Origin: Oceanospirillum sp048265165
GTDB taxonomy: Bacteria; Pseudomonadota; Gammaproteobacteria; Pseudomonadales; Halomonadaceae
Assembly (NCBI RefSeq): GCF_048265165.1
Contig: NZ_JBLXCD010000002.1
Coordinates: forward strand, 124,001-188,000
Length of the DNA stretch: 64,000 nucleotides
Direction of reading: 5' to 3'
Part shown: piece by piece, positions 1 to 9,128 of the stretch
Numbering within the stretch: position 1 is the stretch's first letter
How the letters are laid out: every line of letters starts with the position of its first letter
Translations under genes and position numbers: made by a program
The notes under the pieces: model-generated
Databases searched by the model: none
What the model was told of the DNA's origin: nothing
Seen by the model: only the letters and a program-made list of their open reading frames with translations

Positions 1-222
1 CTGTTCTGGAAACGTATGAACACCATGGGCGCGCTTGCAGGTATCATTGTTGGCGGCGTCACCGTGGTAATCTGGAAGCAACTATCCGGTGGACTGTTCG
101 ATATCTACGAAATCGTTCCTGGTTTTATTCTGGCCTCGATTGCAGTCTATATTGTAAGTTTGGCCACTCCTGAACCTTCTCAGGAAATCCAGGATGAGTT
201 TGACCAGGTAGCTAATCGTTAA
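1..222 (+). CDS. putP: Sodium/proline symporter PutP, C-terminal fragment (5' end outside window)
   Basis: The reading frame is open from base 1, so the gene is cut by the window edge and only the last 73 residues are visible. They hold two hydrophobic stretches and a short acidic tail ending DQVANR, as in the last membrane helices of the sodium:solute symporter family. PutP-type proteins import proline with Na+ across the inner membrane. The assignment to PutP rather than another SSS symporter rests on resemblance of this tail only. A strong terminator follows directly, so this is the end of its transcript. Confidence 0.7.
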   Translation: MFWKRMNTMGALAGIIVGGVTVVIWKQLSGGLFDIYEIVPGFILASIAVYIVSLATPEPSQEIQDEFDQVANR

Positions 223-256
223 TCTGCCCTGTTCAAACACTATATGATCCTTCAGC

Positions 257-289
257 AAAGGGCCCTTCGGGGCCCTTTGTTGTTTTCAT
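257..289 (+). terminator. Rho-independent terminator after putP
   Basis: A perfect 9-bp stem (AAAGGGCCC / GGGCCCTTT) with a TTCG tetraloop is followed by a T-rich stretch. It ends the symporter transcript 35 bases after the stop codon. Confidence 0.9.
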
Positions 290-426
290 ACAACAGTCTG
301 CCATTGCTCAATTAAAAAGGCCTGACATATAAACAAACACGAAGATATCTGAGTTACAATGCTGATAACTGCTTGTATTCCCGTGGATCTCAAGCCTGGT
401 TGTGTACCGGAATTCGGAATAAAATC

Positions 427-2169
427 ATGTCGTCAAAAGCCACATCAACAAATACTTCTGTTGCCAAAGGACTGACTCAGTGGCGCAAAGAGCTGTTAAA
501 AGTGTCCCTGCCCGCGTTATCGGATACTGGTGCCCGCTTATTGAAATCATTGAAAAAACCGGATATATGCCTAAAAGACCTTGAGCTGATTATTGCAGAA
601 GACCCTGTCCTTTCTTTTCAGATTATTGCCCATGCCAGTAAACGCCGGAACAAGCCTGAGAACGACATGCTGTCTCTGCCTCACTCGCTTTCTCTACTGG
701 GGATGGACAAGCTGCAACCAATGCTCAGGAAGGTAAAGTACATTCGTTTTGATCCGGCGAAAACAGCCCATAGAGCCTTCCTGCAGGCACTGAACACCAG
801 CCTCCATGCAGCGACCCAAGCCTATATGATTGCGGAAAGGAAAACCCCTGGCACAGGTGAAAGTAATTACTGGATATCACTACGCCTGAGTTCCGTGTTC
901 TGGCAGTTGGCTTTAGCTTCACCAAAAATTTACCATGCCATTGAACAGCGGGTTCAAACCGGTGAAAGTCGTCACCACGTTGAAATGACTTTGATGGGAT
1001 GCACAACTCAACAACTTACTCAGGCAATGTTGCCTGATTGGTATCTGAGTAAGTTTACTCAGGATAACCTGCACAAGTTACTCGACTCAAAAGCCAGAAT
1101 ACTGGCCGATATTGCTCAATGCGCCTGGAAAGATGGTATGGCACCTGAGATCCCCCAAAATGTCGGGCTCTTCTTGCAAACCCCTTGGTCAGCAGCAGTT
1201 CTGGCCCACTGGCTGGCGCTTAATACGGCGATCACCTGGTTTGGCCCAAAAACGGAGCGAGTTGAATGTATGATCGCAGCGTTCCTGCACCAGCATCTTG
1301 ATGACGTTATACCTTTCCTGCACCGTAATGCCGTTATCTGCTCTGCAAGCCATAAACTCAGCGGCGTCTGGTTACCTGCTATAAAACTGCTGCATCCTCC
1401 TCTGGAAAAACGCTCACTGCAGATAAAAGAAGCACCGACACAGACTAAAAAAGCAAAGCATTATCAGGATCTATCCAGTGATACGCGCAGAAAAGCTGAG
1501 TTGCAATCAGCCCGTGCTCAAAATACAGAGCCTCAGAAGCGAGTCTCCCCAACATCTATAGCCGTCACTGAAAAAGCCCAGGTAAAAGCGGCAACCACTC
1601 CTCCTAATAAAGATATTGCGGTACAGACAGCGCTATTTAAGATCTATTATCTGCAAACAGTCAGGCAGAAGCAGGTTTTTTCTATTCATCAGATGATGGA
1701 CGGTGCCAGCCAGGTTCTGCACTTTGATCTGGGTTTAACCCGCTGCATCCTGTTCATGAAGTCCCGCAGTCACGGGAGTGTTAAGGGTGTTTACGCCAAA
1801 GGCTTTACCGATAACAGCCCATTTGCCCAAATGACCCTTAATGCGGACAGACGACACCTCTTTGGCAAGTTACTGACAAAACAAGCCGCTTTATGGGCTA
1901 AACCTGAAAATCGTTCACGTTATCTCACTGAGTTACCAGCAGGTTTCTGGCCTTACTTGAACGAGCCTGCAGAGTTTGTACTGGCTTCGATTATGCTGAG
2001 AGGTAAAGTTTCCGGAATCTTGTACGCTGACAATAAGGGCTCAAATAAAGCACTAACAGAATCCAACTATGCGACCTTCCGGGCTCTGGCTCAGGCCATC
2101 AGCCATGGCATGGGAACACTGGCTGACCGAAAAGAGCAGGAGCACCTAAAGAAACCGCCTTCAGCCTGA
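427..2169 (+). CDS. HDOD domain protein with C-terminal GAF domain
   Basis: The protein (about 580 residues) begins with an HDOD domain at roughly residues 15-210, recognisable by the segment around LIAEDPVLSFQIIAHASK and the following SLSLLGMDKL. A lysine/glutamine-rich, probably disordered linker covers about 345-405. A GAF-like domain follows at about 415-565, ending with VSGILYADNKG. HDOD proteins are non-enzymatic relatives of HD phosphohydrolases and usually act in signalling; the ligand and partner cannot be read from the sequence. I chose the ATG at 427. An in-frame TTG at 373 would add 18 residues with no clear ribosome site. No operon partner is evident. Confidence 0.75.
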   Translation: MSSKATSTNTSVAKGLTQWRKELLKVSLPALSDTGARLLKSLKKPDICLKDLELIIAEDPVLSFQIIAHASKRRNKPENDMLSLPHSLSLLGMDKLQPMLRKVKYIRFDPAKTAHRAFLQALNTSLHAATQAYMIAERKTPGTGESNYWISLRLSSVFWQLALASPKIYHAIEQRVQTGESRHHVEMTLMGCTTQQLTQAMLPDWYLSKFTQDNLHKLLDSKARILADIAQCAWKDGMAPEIPQNVGLFLQTPWSAAVLAHWLALNTAITWFGPKTERVECMIAAFLHQHLDDVIPFLHRNAVICSASHKLSGVWLPAIKLLHPPLEKRSLQIKEAPTQTKKAKHYQDLSSDTRRKAELQSARAQNTEPQKRVSPTSIAVTEKAQVKAATTPPNKDIAVQTALFKIYYLQTVRQKQVFSIHQMMDGASQVLHFDLGLTRCILFMKSRSHGSVKGVYAKGFTDNSPFAQMTLNADRRHLFGKLLTKQAALWAKPENRSRYLTELPAGFWPYLNEPAEFVLASIMLRGKVSGILYADNKGSNKALTESNYATFRALAQAISHGMGTLADRKEQEHLKKPPSA

Positions 2170-2234
2170 TACCAGGGTCGGGTAATTAGAATAGAGCGCA
2201 GCCTTCTGTTACAAAAGCTCATTGGCAGACTGTT

Positions 2235-2915
2235 TTAGTGGAGGCGATTTTTCCGGAAAACCAGTTCGATATCTTCAAAACCCGTTCTGCCCTGAGATTG
2301 AAGAGGGTCTTGCGGAGCAGGGTAATAATGCCGTTCAATATAAAGACTTACCTGAGGAAAGTCCCAGTGTCCGACATAACCTTCCCGCAGGTACTGACCT
2401 ACTTCAGCAGGCATAGTATGTCCCAAAACCGGTAAAGATAAGCTTTGCCCGAACCGAACCAGTTCATTTACAGCGCCCGCCCCACCGTAGCGTCCCAACC
2501 GGAGACTGATCCGCATCTCTTCGATCACACTCCCCCGGCCCAGCGCCATATAGCGCAACGTGTGCTGATTATTTACACCAAGATAGCGTACCGGACTTAA
2601 ACAACGTACAGAGCCGTCTTTCTGATATTGGTATGCCCCTGCCAGGTCCAGATGGCTTAAATAGTGACACTCATCGGTTTTATGCATATTGGGGTAGCGG
2701 GTATCACTCTGAATAAAGCTGAAAACGCCATATAAAATCAGACCAAAAGCAGTCGCTGCCAGAGAGTATGCTGCAAAGGAGTAACGGGAAGCAGGTGGTG
2801 GGTCAGTACAGACTGGTGGCAGAGTGGTGCTTATCAGAGAGGCACTCTGTTGACGGGGCGGAAGGTTACGCCGAGGCCCCAGCTTAGGCAAAGCCGTCGG
2901 TTTTAAAGACTTCAT
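2235..2915 (-). CDS. Membrane-anchored protein of unknown function
   Basis: This 226-residue protein has a basic, proline-rich N-terminal segment of about 50 residues, a single hydrophobic helix (about residues 50-70, AAYSLAATAFGLILYGVF), then a region of about 155 residues that probably lies in the periplasm, rich in arginine and tyrosine. I do not recognise the family. The ATG at 2915 is preferred because AAGGAGAGG lies upstream; an upstream in-frame start at 2960 would add 15 residues. It is monocistronic and converges on the HDOD gene. Its upstream region (2974-2994) holds TGTCTAA and the palindrome TTTAGTCTAAA. Confidence 0.6.
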   Translation of the reverse strand: MKSLKPTALPKLGPRRNLPPRQQSASLISTTLPPVCTDPPPASRYSFAAYSLAATAFGLILYGVFSFIQSDTRYPNMHKTDECHYLSHLDLAGAYQYQKDGSVRCLSPVRYLGVNNQHTLRYMALGRGSVIEEMRISLRLGRYGGAGAVNELVRFGQSLSLPVLGHTMPAEVGQYLREGYVGHWDFPQVSLYIERHYYPAPQDPLQSQGRTGFEDIELVFRKNRLH

Positions 2916-3150
2916 TGGCTTTGGTTCCTCTCCTTGCCTGTAAGCCACATAGATAACCACACTGTGCGCGTACTGTCTAATCCTTTAGTCTAAAACCATC
3001 TGATAAAAAGAAAGGAAGTTCCATTCGGCTATATATAGCCAGCGGGCAAAAGTAAAACCGCCTCCCTATGTAATATAAGCCCCGGAACAGCTCAAAGCCG
3101 AGACTGTCCAGGGAAAGATGAACCAGGGTTCTGCACGCAGGCCCAAAAAG

Positions 3151-4173
3151 TTAGTTCATCAGGGATAGCAGTTCATGCCTAAGACGAGGGTCGAGCAAAA
3201 TGACACTCTGGGGCATCCACTCTTTGCGTAACATCAGTTTCCGGATCAAAGCATTAGAGCTGATAGCCAGCTGCCAGCGGCTCCCTTTCGTAGTACCGTC
3301 AACGCAAGGCTGGGCATATTCATTCATATATTCCTGCCAGAACTCAGGAAGGAAACGGCGTACAGGCCGACCAGTTTCTCCTGCAATATGCTCAGCTAGT
3401 GCCAGTCCGCTGGGATCCAGATCACCAAAATGTATATGAGGGACATACTGAGGAATCATCTTCAGCACTTTAATGGCCAGGTCTGGGTAATTTAGCGGAG
3501 CCCAAATCAACATCAGATGATCAGGAATATCCATATCAGCAAACACGGAAAGATTCTCAACCGTCATCACCATATACGGCTGTTCACCATCAATTTCCGT
3601 CAGCTCCATCACGTCCCGTTCAGGAATGGCTGCATGAGACATCATCTGAAGAATCGGACCTAATCGAATCGGTTTTAGCATCTTTCTCATCAGATGCATA
3701 TCCGTTGTCCCTCTGATCCTTAACATCGCATCCTCACTGATACGATATTTTGGCAGCAGGGCCTGAAGATCATCAGAAACCTGCGTTTTTTCATCCCCGC
3801 CATACAAGGTATTAAAGCTTTTCCGATTAATCCAGACCGGTAAATCAAAACGGGTATTAGCTCGAATAAACTCAAGACGGCGCATAAAGGCATCGCGTTC
3901 GTCATCCTGCATATTCATACCAGACAGAGCCAGCTCCTGCCACTGAGGTAAATTCTGATCCAGAAGCTTGGGATACTGATGACGCCCTTTTGGGGTCAAC
4001 GTATATGCATCCTCATTATCAATCTGACTCAGCCACTCAAGATCAAGCAGCTCACTAATTAATGGCCCCGTATAAACATCGCGCCGGATTCGCTCCGTTT
4101 TAAACAGACCGATTGCAGCATCTCTCAATATCTGGCTTTGCCAGTCTACCGCCAACTCTGGCTGATCACTCAT
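3151..4173 (-). CDS. Stand-alone JetD-like (DUF2220) Toprim-fold protein
   Basis: This 340-residue protein looks like JetD, the nuclease subunit of Wadjet plasmid-defence systems, whose C-terminal half has a Toprim fold. Visible hallmarks are E206 in TVENLS (Toprim glutamate) and D251/D253 in HFGDLDPSG (Toprim DxD). A winged-helix-like N-terminal part (about 1-75, with TLTPKGRHQYP) precedes a middle helical region. JetD cuts plasmid DNA together with the condensin-like JetABC, but no jetA, jetB or jetC gene lies in the neighbourhood. So it is either a solitary relative with another role or a relic. The ATG at 4173 has a good GGAAGAGG site upstream. JetD resemblance is by motif recognition, not a search. 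Confidence 0.65.
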   Translation of the reverse strand: MSDQPELAVDWQSQILRDAAIGLFKTERIRRDVYTGPLISELLDLEWLSQIDNEDAYTLTPKGRHQYPKLLDQNLPQWQELALSGMNMQDDERDAFMRRLEFIRANTRFDLPVWINRKSFNTLYGGDEKTQVSDDLQALLPKYRISEDAMLRIRGTTDMHLMRKMLKPIRLGPILQMMSHAAIPERDVMELTEIDGEQPYMVMTVENLSVFADMDIPDHLMLIWAPLNYPDLAIKVLKMIPQYVPHIHFGDLDPSGLALAEHIAGETGRPVRRFLPEFWQEYMNEYAQPCVDGTTKGSRWQLAISSNALIRKLMLRKEWMPQSVILLDPRLRHELLSLMN

Positions 4174-4310
4174 TGAAAACCTCTTCCTTACAGAACCTGC
4201 GTTGCTCTGCATCATACCGAAAGGGCGGCGGCGGGAATAGTTTCTGCACTGATCACTCAGAAATGAGTGTCAGCGCAAACAGGAAGGAATACTCTTATAG
4301 GCTGAATAAA

Positions 4311-4946
4311 TCAGGCCTGGGCTAATGTCTGCCCAGTACGCCCTCCGGAAACCGGCCGCGCAGGATTAGGCTGCAACTGCCTGAGCAGGTCATCAGCAAC
4401 GCCCTGAAAATGCCCCCGGTCACCCGATGCCCGGGCTACCAGCATAGCACCTTGCAGTGTTGCCAGAATAATACGTGATTGGGACTGGAAGCTACCGGAA
4501 AACTGAAGCTCATGAGCCCGCTTACCCTGCTCCAGAGTTTGTCCTAACCAACGCTCTGTTTCGCTGATAAAACGCTGCAGATGTTCTCTCGCAGAGTTTG
4601 GTAACGCCTCCACCTCAGCAGATAACATCGTCACCGGACACAGCTTTTCTTTGTCTTTGATGATACGACTGTAGATCAGAGTAAATTCCCGAAGCCTTGT
4701 CAGACAGGAGTCATGTTTGCGGTCTATCTGGTGCAGTCTTTCCAGAAACTGGTCCACGTAACGAGTACAAAGACTGACAACAAGATCTCCCTTGGATGGG
4801 AAATGATAATGAATACTTGCTTTGCGAATTTTGACCCGTTCGGCTATATCCTGATAGCTAAAGCCGTTAAAGCCCTGACGCTGTAGCAGATCCTGGGCAA
4901 TATCCAGAATTCGCTCAGCAGTCGATGAGTTATTGTTTTTATTCAT
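4311..4946 (-). CDS. TetR/AcrR family transcriptional regulator
   Basis: The 211-residue length is typical of TetR repressors. The N-terminal helix-turn-helix spans about residues 9-55 (SYQDIAERVKIRKASIHYHF, the classic TetR DNA-binding signature). The C-terminal ligand/dimer domain is divergent, so the inducer is unknown. Three CTA-N-TAG-like repeats lie between 4954 and 5102, the first only 7 bases upstream of the start codon, suggesting autoregulation. The next gene on the other side, the antiporter at 5416, is 470 bases away and may or may not be a target. Confidence 0.9.
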   Translation of the reverse strand: MNKNNNSSTAERILDIAQDLLQRQGFNGFSYQDIAERVKIRKASIHYHFPSKGDLVVSLCTRYVDQFLERLHQIDRKHDSCLTRLREFTLIYSRIIKDKEKLCPVTMLSAEVEALPNSAREHLQRFISETERWLGQTLEQGKRAHELQFSGSFQSQSRIILATLQGAMLVARASGDRGHFQGVADDLLRQLQPNPARPVSGGRTGQTLAQA

Positions 4947-4953
4947 CTTGACC

Positions 4954-5102
4954 CTAATAAGTAGCAGGCTGGCACCTGTCGCTTTTCTTTATTAATTTTA
5001 TTGTCTGCAGTCTGTGGAACACTCAATGCCTCACATCTGCTTTTGCAAATTTTTTTGCTCTGCTACTAACAAGTAGTAACCAACACGTTATTAGTAGTAA
5101 CC
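4954..5102. promoter_or_regulatory. Repeated operator-like sites upstream of the TetR gene
   Basis: Three related sites are visible: CTAATAAGTAG at 4954-4964, the inverted repeat CTACT-AACA-AGTAG at 5063-5076, and GTTATTAGTAGTAAC at 5087-5101. The string AGTAGTAACC occurs at 5072-5081 and 5093-5102, exactly 21 bp (two helical turns) apart. This is the pattern expected for cooperative binding of a dimeric repressor. Binding by the adjacent TetR protein is inferred. The rest of the gap (5103-5415) is AT-rich, and I see no further gene in it. Confidence 0.5.
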
Positions 5103-5415
5103 GAGCACATCATACAACAATCATGCACGCCGCTTTATTCTTCTTTCCAGCATGCCAACCGACATACTAGCATTAACATCCATTGCGTATCACCTCACCG
5201 AAAGACATAAAAAATATCAGGCTGGCATCATAGGTTCAATTGACCGCAACTCCAGCTATAGAAATCCAGCGCCTGCCAGACATCACACAGAGGACTGAGT
5301 AGGTAGACCATCAAAACGCTGTATTTCATTTTAGCTGTACAGTGTTAATCTCAAAATACAAAGCATTAATACTAAAAACTAAAACAAAAATAAGGGCTGA
5401 CGCCTGGGGACACCG

Positions 5416-7407
5416 ATGCTAGAAAACACTGATTATTTCAACCAGGTGATGATTATTCTGGGTGGCTCCGTTATATCCACAGCACTGTTGCGCAGATTAC
5501 GCTTACCCCCTGTTCTCGGCTATCTGGTCGTAGGCCTTTTAATTGGCCCCTATGCATTTCAATTGATCCCCAACCCTGATGATCTGAGTTTTCTGTCAGA
5601 GTTTGGCCTGGTTTTCCTGCTCTTTTCCCTCGGCCTTGAGTTCTCTTTAGGCAAAATGAATGCCCTGCGTAAAACCGTGTTCGGCCTGGGCAGCAGCCAG
5701 GTTATTCTATGCAGCCTCTTTTTCTGGTCCGTTCTCCACTTTATGCTGGGGTTCAGTTCAGAAACATCACTTATTGTAGCCGGAGCACTAGGCCTGTCTT
5801 CAACGGCTATTGTCACCCAGGAACTGACCCGCTGGAACGAACTCAACAGCAGCCATGGCCACTCGGCTATTGGAATACTGCTGTTCCAGGATCTGGCTGC
5901 CGTTATCTTTCTTATCATGATCCCTGCCTTAGCCGGAACCAGTGATAACAGCTTCTCGTTTGCTATTGGCCTTATTCTACTGAAAGGTGTTGCCCTCTTC
6001 ATTGTGATGCTTGCTATAGGCAAGTGGCTGATGCCTTTTATATTTCATGAGATCAGTAAAACCCGCTCGGAAGAGCTTTTTGTCATGACAGTACTCTTGG
6101 TCGCTCTGACAGCGGCCTGGATCACCCACGCTCTGGAATTATCCATGGCGTTAGGTGCTTTTCTGGCTGGCATGATGCTAGGTGAAAGCCACTTTAAGCA
6201 TCAGATTGAAGCCGATATCCGCCCATTCAGAGATATTCTGTTGGGGCTGTTCTTTGTTACCGTAGGTATGCAGCTTAATTATCAGATTCTGATCAGCAAT
6301 CTGCACTGGGTCATACTCGGCAGCATAGGCCTGGTACTTTCCAAAGCCTTTCTCATCGGTCTGTTGGCTCAGCTATTAGGTAAAAACAAATCATCTGCCA
6401 TTCGTACCGGACTTATATTAGCCCAGGGTGGCGAATTCGGTTTCGCGCTGCTGACATTGGCCTTAACTAACGGGCTGTTAGAAGCTAAAACCGCCAGCCT
6501 GGTCGTCGCCATTATCGTATTCTCCATTGCCGTCACACCGTTTCTTATCCGCTATAACGCCGATATCTGTCAGCGTCTTATCCCCAATAAGCCTTATGAG
6601 GAACCACCGCCCCACAATTCGGAAGAACTTGCAGAGGCAACCTCTGAGTTAAACAAACATATTATTGTTTGTGGCTTTGGTCGCGTTGGGCAAACGGTCG
6701 CTCGCTTTATGGGCAAAGAAAACCTTCCCATTCTGGCTCTTGATAACGACCCCATCCGGGTACAGGAAGCCACAGGTGGTGGTGAGAATATTTTCTTTGG
6801 CGACTCAGCCAGCCGCAAGGTTCTTGAGGCTGCAGGCTTGCGCCGCGCAAGCCTTGTGGTTATCACCGTCAATGAATATGAGCAAACCCTGTCGATTCTC
6901 CGTAGTGTTCGCGCTATGGATTATCAGATCCCTGTGGTAGTACGTACCCGGGATGACTCTCACCTGGAGGACCTGAAGCAGGCGGGTGCTACCGAAGTCA
7001 TTCCGGAGGCACTGGAAGGCAGCCTTATGCTGGTAACTCATGTGATGACCCAAATGCACATTCCTTTTCGCCGTATAGCCCGTATGGTTCAGACCGCCAG
7101 AGAACAACGCTACCAGCTGCTTCATGGATACTTCCATGGCAGCCTTTCCCAACTTCTTGATAAGCAAGGGAACCCAAGAGTCCGCCTTCATCCGGTAAAA
7201 ATCAGTAACAGCTGTTACGCTCACGGCAAGACCATAGAAGAAATTAAATTAAGCAGCTGTCAGGTTCAGGTTCTGCGTATTCATCGCAGAAATGAGGATA
7301 TTGAGCAGCCGGAGGCCAACATCCGGCTTACCAGTGGCGACACCTTGATTCTTCAGGGGATGACGGATCAGATCGAACAGGCTGAATCCCTGATCTATAG
7401 TGGTTAG
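5416..7407 (+). CDS. CPA2 family K+(Na+)/H+ antiporter with RCK (TrkA) domains, KefB/KefC-like
   Basis: This 663-residue inner-membrane protein has about twelve hydrophobic segments in residues 1-385 (Na+/H+ exchanger fold). A Rossmann RCK-N domain follows (about 415-530), whose nucleotide site is CGFGRVGQ, then an RCK-C domain (about 575-660). Proteins of this architecture exchange K+ (or Na+) for protons and are gated by nucleotides or other small ligands binding the RCK part. It is closer to the generic KefB/YbaL group than to glutathione-gated KefC, and no KefF/KefG partner is present. The ATG at 5416 has GGGGA upstream. A ComFB-like protein follows after 80 bases. Confidence 0.85.
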   Translation: MLENTDYFNQVMIILGGSVISTALLRRLRLPPVLGYLVVGLLIGPYAFQLIPNPDDLSFLSEFGLVFLLFSLGLEFSLGKMNALRKTVFGLGSSQVILCSLFFWSVLHFMLGFSSETSLIVAGALGLSSTAIVTQELTRWNELNSSHGHSAIGILLFQDLAAVIFLIMIPALAGTSDNSFSFAIGLILLKGVALFIVMLAIGKWLMPFIFHEISKTRSEELFVMTVLLVALTAAWITHALELSMALGAFLAGMMLGESHFKHQIEADIRPFRDILLGLFFVTVGMQLNYQILISNLHWVILGSIGLVLSKAFLIGLLAQLLGKNKSSAIRTGLILAQGGEFGFALLTLALTNGLLEAKTASLVVAIIVFSIAVTPFLIRYNADICQRLIPNKPYEEPPPHNSEELAEATSELNKHIIVCGFGRVGQTVARFMGKENLPILALDNDPIRVQEATGGGENIFFGDSASRKVLEAAGLRRASLVVITVNEYEQTLSILRSVRAMDYQIPVVVRTRDDSHLEDLKQAGATEVIPEALEGSLMLVTHVMTQMHIPFRRIARMVQTAREQRYQLLHGYFHGSLSQLLDKQGNPRVRLHPVKISNSCYAHGKTIEEIKLSSCQVQVLRIHRRNEDIEQPEANIRLTSGDTLILQGMTDQIEQAESLIYSG

Positions 7408-7487
7408 ACTAAGTAGTACAAGAGTATTCGTCAGCTAAAGAATATAATGAACAGAGGTAAGATAACTCTGATTACTGGAGAAACATT

Positions 7488-7760
7488 ATGCTGCTTCAGA
7501 ACGTACAAAATTACTATGAAAAACTGGTACTGGAAGACCTAACCGAACGGGGTCTTATATCAGGCTACGAGCAAGGCTACGCCGAGGATATCGCCTGTGT
7601 GGCACTGAATAACTTACCACCTCAATATTTCCGTTTTGAGGTCGATATGGGATTCTACCTCGAAGATGAAGATCATATTATGATGTCTAAACAGGTAAAA
7701 GAAGCCGTTGATAACGCAATTGCTTTTATCAACGACAAAATAGATAAAGAAAAAGCCTGA
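7488..7760 (+). CDS. ComFB-like protein (late competence protein family, putative cyclic-nucleotide receptor)
   Basis: This 90-residue protein matches the ComFB family: an N-terminal NVQNYYEKLVLEDL helix, then EDIACVALNNLPPQYFRF, the most conserved part of the family. ComFB homologues have been reported to bind cyclic dinucleotides; a function in this lineage is not known to me. A GGAGAA ribosome site precedes the ATG. It lies 80 bases behind the K+ antiporter on the same strand and could be co-transcribed. The shared hairpin at 7779-7802 ends the transcript. Confidence 0.75.
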   Translation: MLLQNVQNYYEKLVLEDLTERGLISGYEQGYAEDIACVALNNLPPQYFRFEVDMGFYLEDEDHIMMSKQVKEAVDNAIAFINDKIDKEKA

Positions 7761-7778
7761 CCTAGCTATCAATCTTAA

Positions 7779-7802
7779 TAAAGCTGGCCCAAGCCAGCTT
7801 TA
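7779..7802. terminator. Bidirectional terminator between the ComFB-like gene and yegS
   Basis: A 10-bp perfect stem (TAAAGCTGGC / GCCAGCTTTA) with a 4-base loop lies between two converging genes. It has modest T/A tracts on both sides and so can serve both. Confidence 0.75.
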
Positions 7803-7814
7803 TGACACCCTAAC

Positions 7815-8756
7815 TTACTCCGATTCTGTATTACCTGTAAGCAGAGGTGCTGTTCGGGGTAAGTGCATTTTTAAAGCACCGGGGACAGCTTCAAACCTCA
7901 AATGACGGCCAGAAACCGGCTCCCCGTCGATATTGATATTCATGCTTTGCTCAGCTTCAATTTCAAGCCAGGGAACCCGCCGATGAATCATCTGATCCTG
8001 CATAACGGAACCATTATCCAGCATAAAATACTGCAGAGTATCCGTCAGTGTCTGCTGATCTGCCTTTGGTAACAGATTAAGATCCAGCAACCCATCATCC
8101 AGTAAAGCCTCCGGACAAAGTTCGTGACCTCCTCCGGCCTGCCTGCCATTGCCAACCCCGAGCACCATAAACTGACCATGCCAGCTGAAGTCAGGTGCGG
8201 TAATCTGACCTTCAACAGCAGCAATGCTGGTGAACTTACTCATCCCGGTCAGCAGATAAGCCAGACTCCCCAAGGCACGCTTCAACTCATCCGGTGTCGC
8301 TGTCGTTATCTGAGCACCAAAACCACCGGACGCCATATTCAGATAATAACGCTGATTCACCCGTGCCAGATCCACAGCGACCGGACCGACCTCAGTAATC
8401 AGCATCAACGCCTCCAGAGGAGCTAAAGGAATTCGGCAGCTTACGGCAAAATCATTGGCCGTTCCGAGAGGGATAACACCTAAAGAGGGCATCTCAAGCC
8501 TAGAGTCCGCCGCCATCAAACCATTAACCACTTCGTTGAGCGTTCCGTCCCCGCCGGCGGCGACGACAATATCCACCCCTAGCTGACGGGCTTCACAGGC
8601 CAATCTGCGAGCATCGCCTTCTTCCCAGGTGACACGTACATCAATTTTATAACGATGATCCCGAAGCAAGCGTACTGCATCGCGTAAAGCAACATTCTGA
8701 GCTTCTTTACCATGCAGGATAATGCGTAGATGGTAGCGGTTATCCGATAAAGTCAT
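7815..8756 (-). CDS. yegS: Lipid kinase YegS
   Basis: The 313-residue length and the diacylglycerol-kinase catalytic motif GGDGTLNEV (residues 68-76) identify the YegS/DAGK-like lipid kinase family. These soluble enzymes phosphorylate lipids such as phosphatidylglycerol or diacylglycerol with ATP; the physiological substrate is unclear even in E. coli. The C-terminal half keeps the family features GVGNGRQAGGG and a SMNINIDGEP-like strand near the end. It is transcribed alone, towards the ComFB-like gene. Its upstream gap carries the DnaA-box-like cluster. Confidence 0.9.
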   Translation of the reverse strand: MTLSDNRYHLRIILHGKEAQNVALRDAVRLLRDHRYKIDVRVTWEEGDARRLACEARQLGVDIVVAAGGDGTLNEVVNGLMAADSRLEMPSLGVIPLGTANDFAVSCRIPLAPLEALMLITEVGPVAVDLARVNQRYYLNMASGGFGAQITTATPDELKRALGSLAYLLTGMSKFTSIAAVEGQITAPDFSWHGQFMVLGVGNGRQAGGGHELCPEALLDDGLLDLNLLPKADQQTLTDTLQYFMLDNGSVMQDQMIHRRVPWLEIEAEQSMNINIDGEPVSGRHLRFEAVPGALKMHLPRTAPLLTGNTESE

Positions 8757-8827
8757 TGGGGCTCGTCTCTTTGAGCTTTAACCTGGTCTGTTACATCCCT
8801 GATGGCACTTGTTTCTTGCTATCAGTC

Positions 8828-9128
8828 TGTGGAAAACCCTGATACTTCAACCAGAAGCATAAAGCTGTGGATAAAACCTGAATAGGCTGGGACTTTAACG
8901 GGAGTATACTGTTATTTCCGCTAAATGCACGGCCCTGAAGAGCATGATAAATTCGTCTATTACCAACAGCAACATACAAAACACTGGATATAAAAACACC
9001 TTAACCAGCTGTTTTGATTCGCTTTTCAAGAAAAAAGAGGTCAAATAATAGTAAACCATCCCCCTGAAACAGATATATGGCAAAACGGAGCAGCTATACA
9101 CAAGTATCCGGTAAACAGCTGTGGATAA
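8828..9128. other. Cluster of DnaA-box-like 9-mers in a 567-bp gene-free gap (8757-9323)
   Basis: Two exact copies of the DnaA box (TTATCCACA read on the minus strand) lie at 8866-8874 and 9120-9128, both within a GCTGTGGATAA context. One-mismatch copies lie at 8828-8836 and 9094-9102. Further along, 9184-9199 is a perfect 16-bp palindrome with T6 and A6 arms around GATC. I see no convincing gene in the gap. The usual neighbours of an origin (dnaA, mnmG, rpmH) are absent, so this is annotated only as a candidate DnaA-binding region. Confidence 0.4.

Noticed and set aside
373..426. TTG at 373 as start of the HDOD gene
   Set aside because: The extra 18 residues do not look like the family N-terminus and no ribosome site is seen.
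3151..4173. A complete Wadjet defence system
   Set aside because: Only a JetD-like protein is present. The genes on both sides (an orphan membrane protein and a TetR regulator) do not resemble JetA, JetB or JetC.
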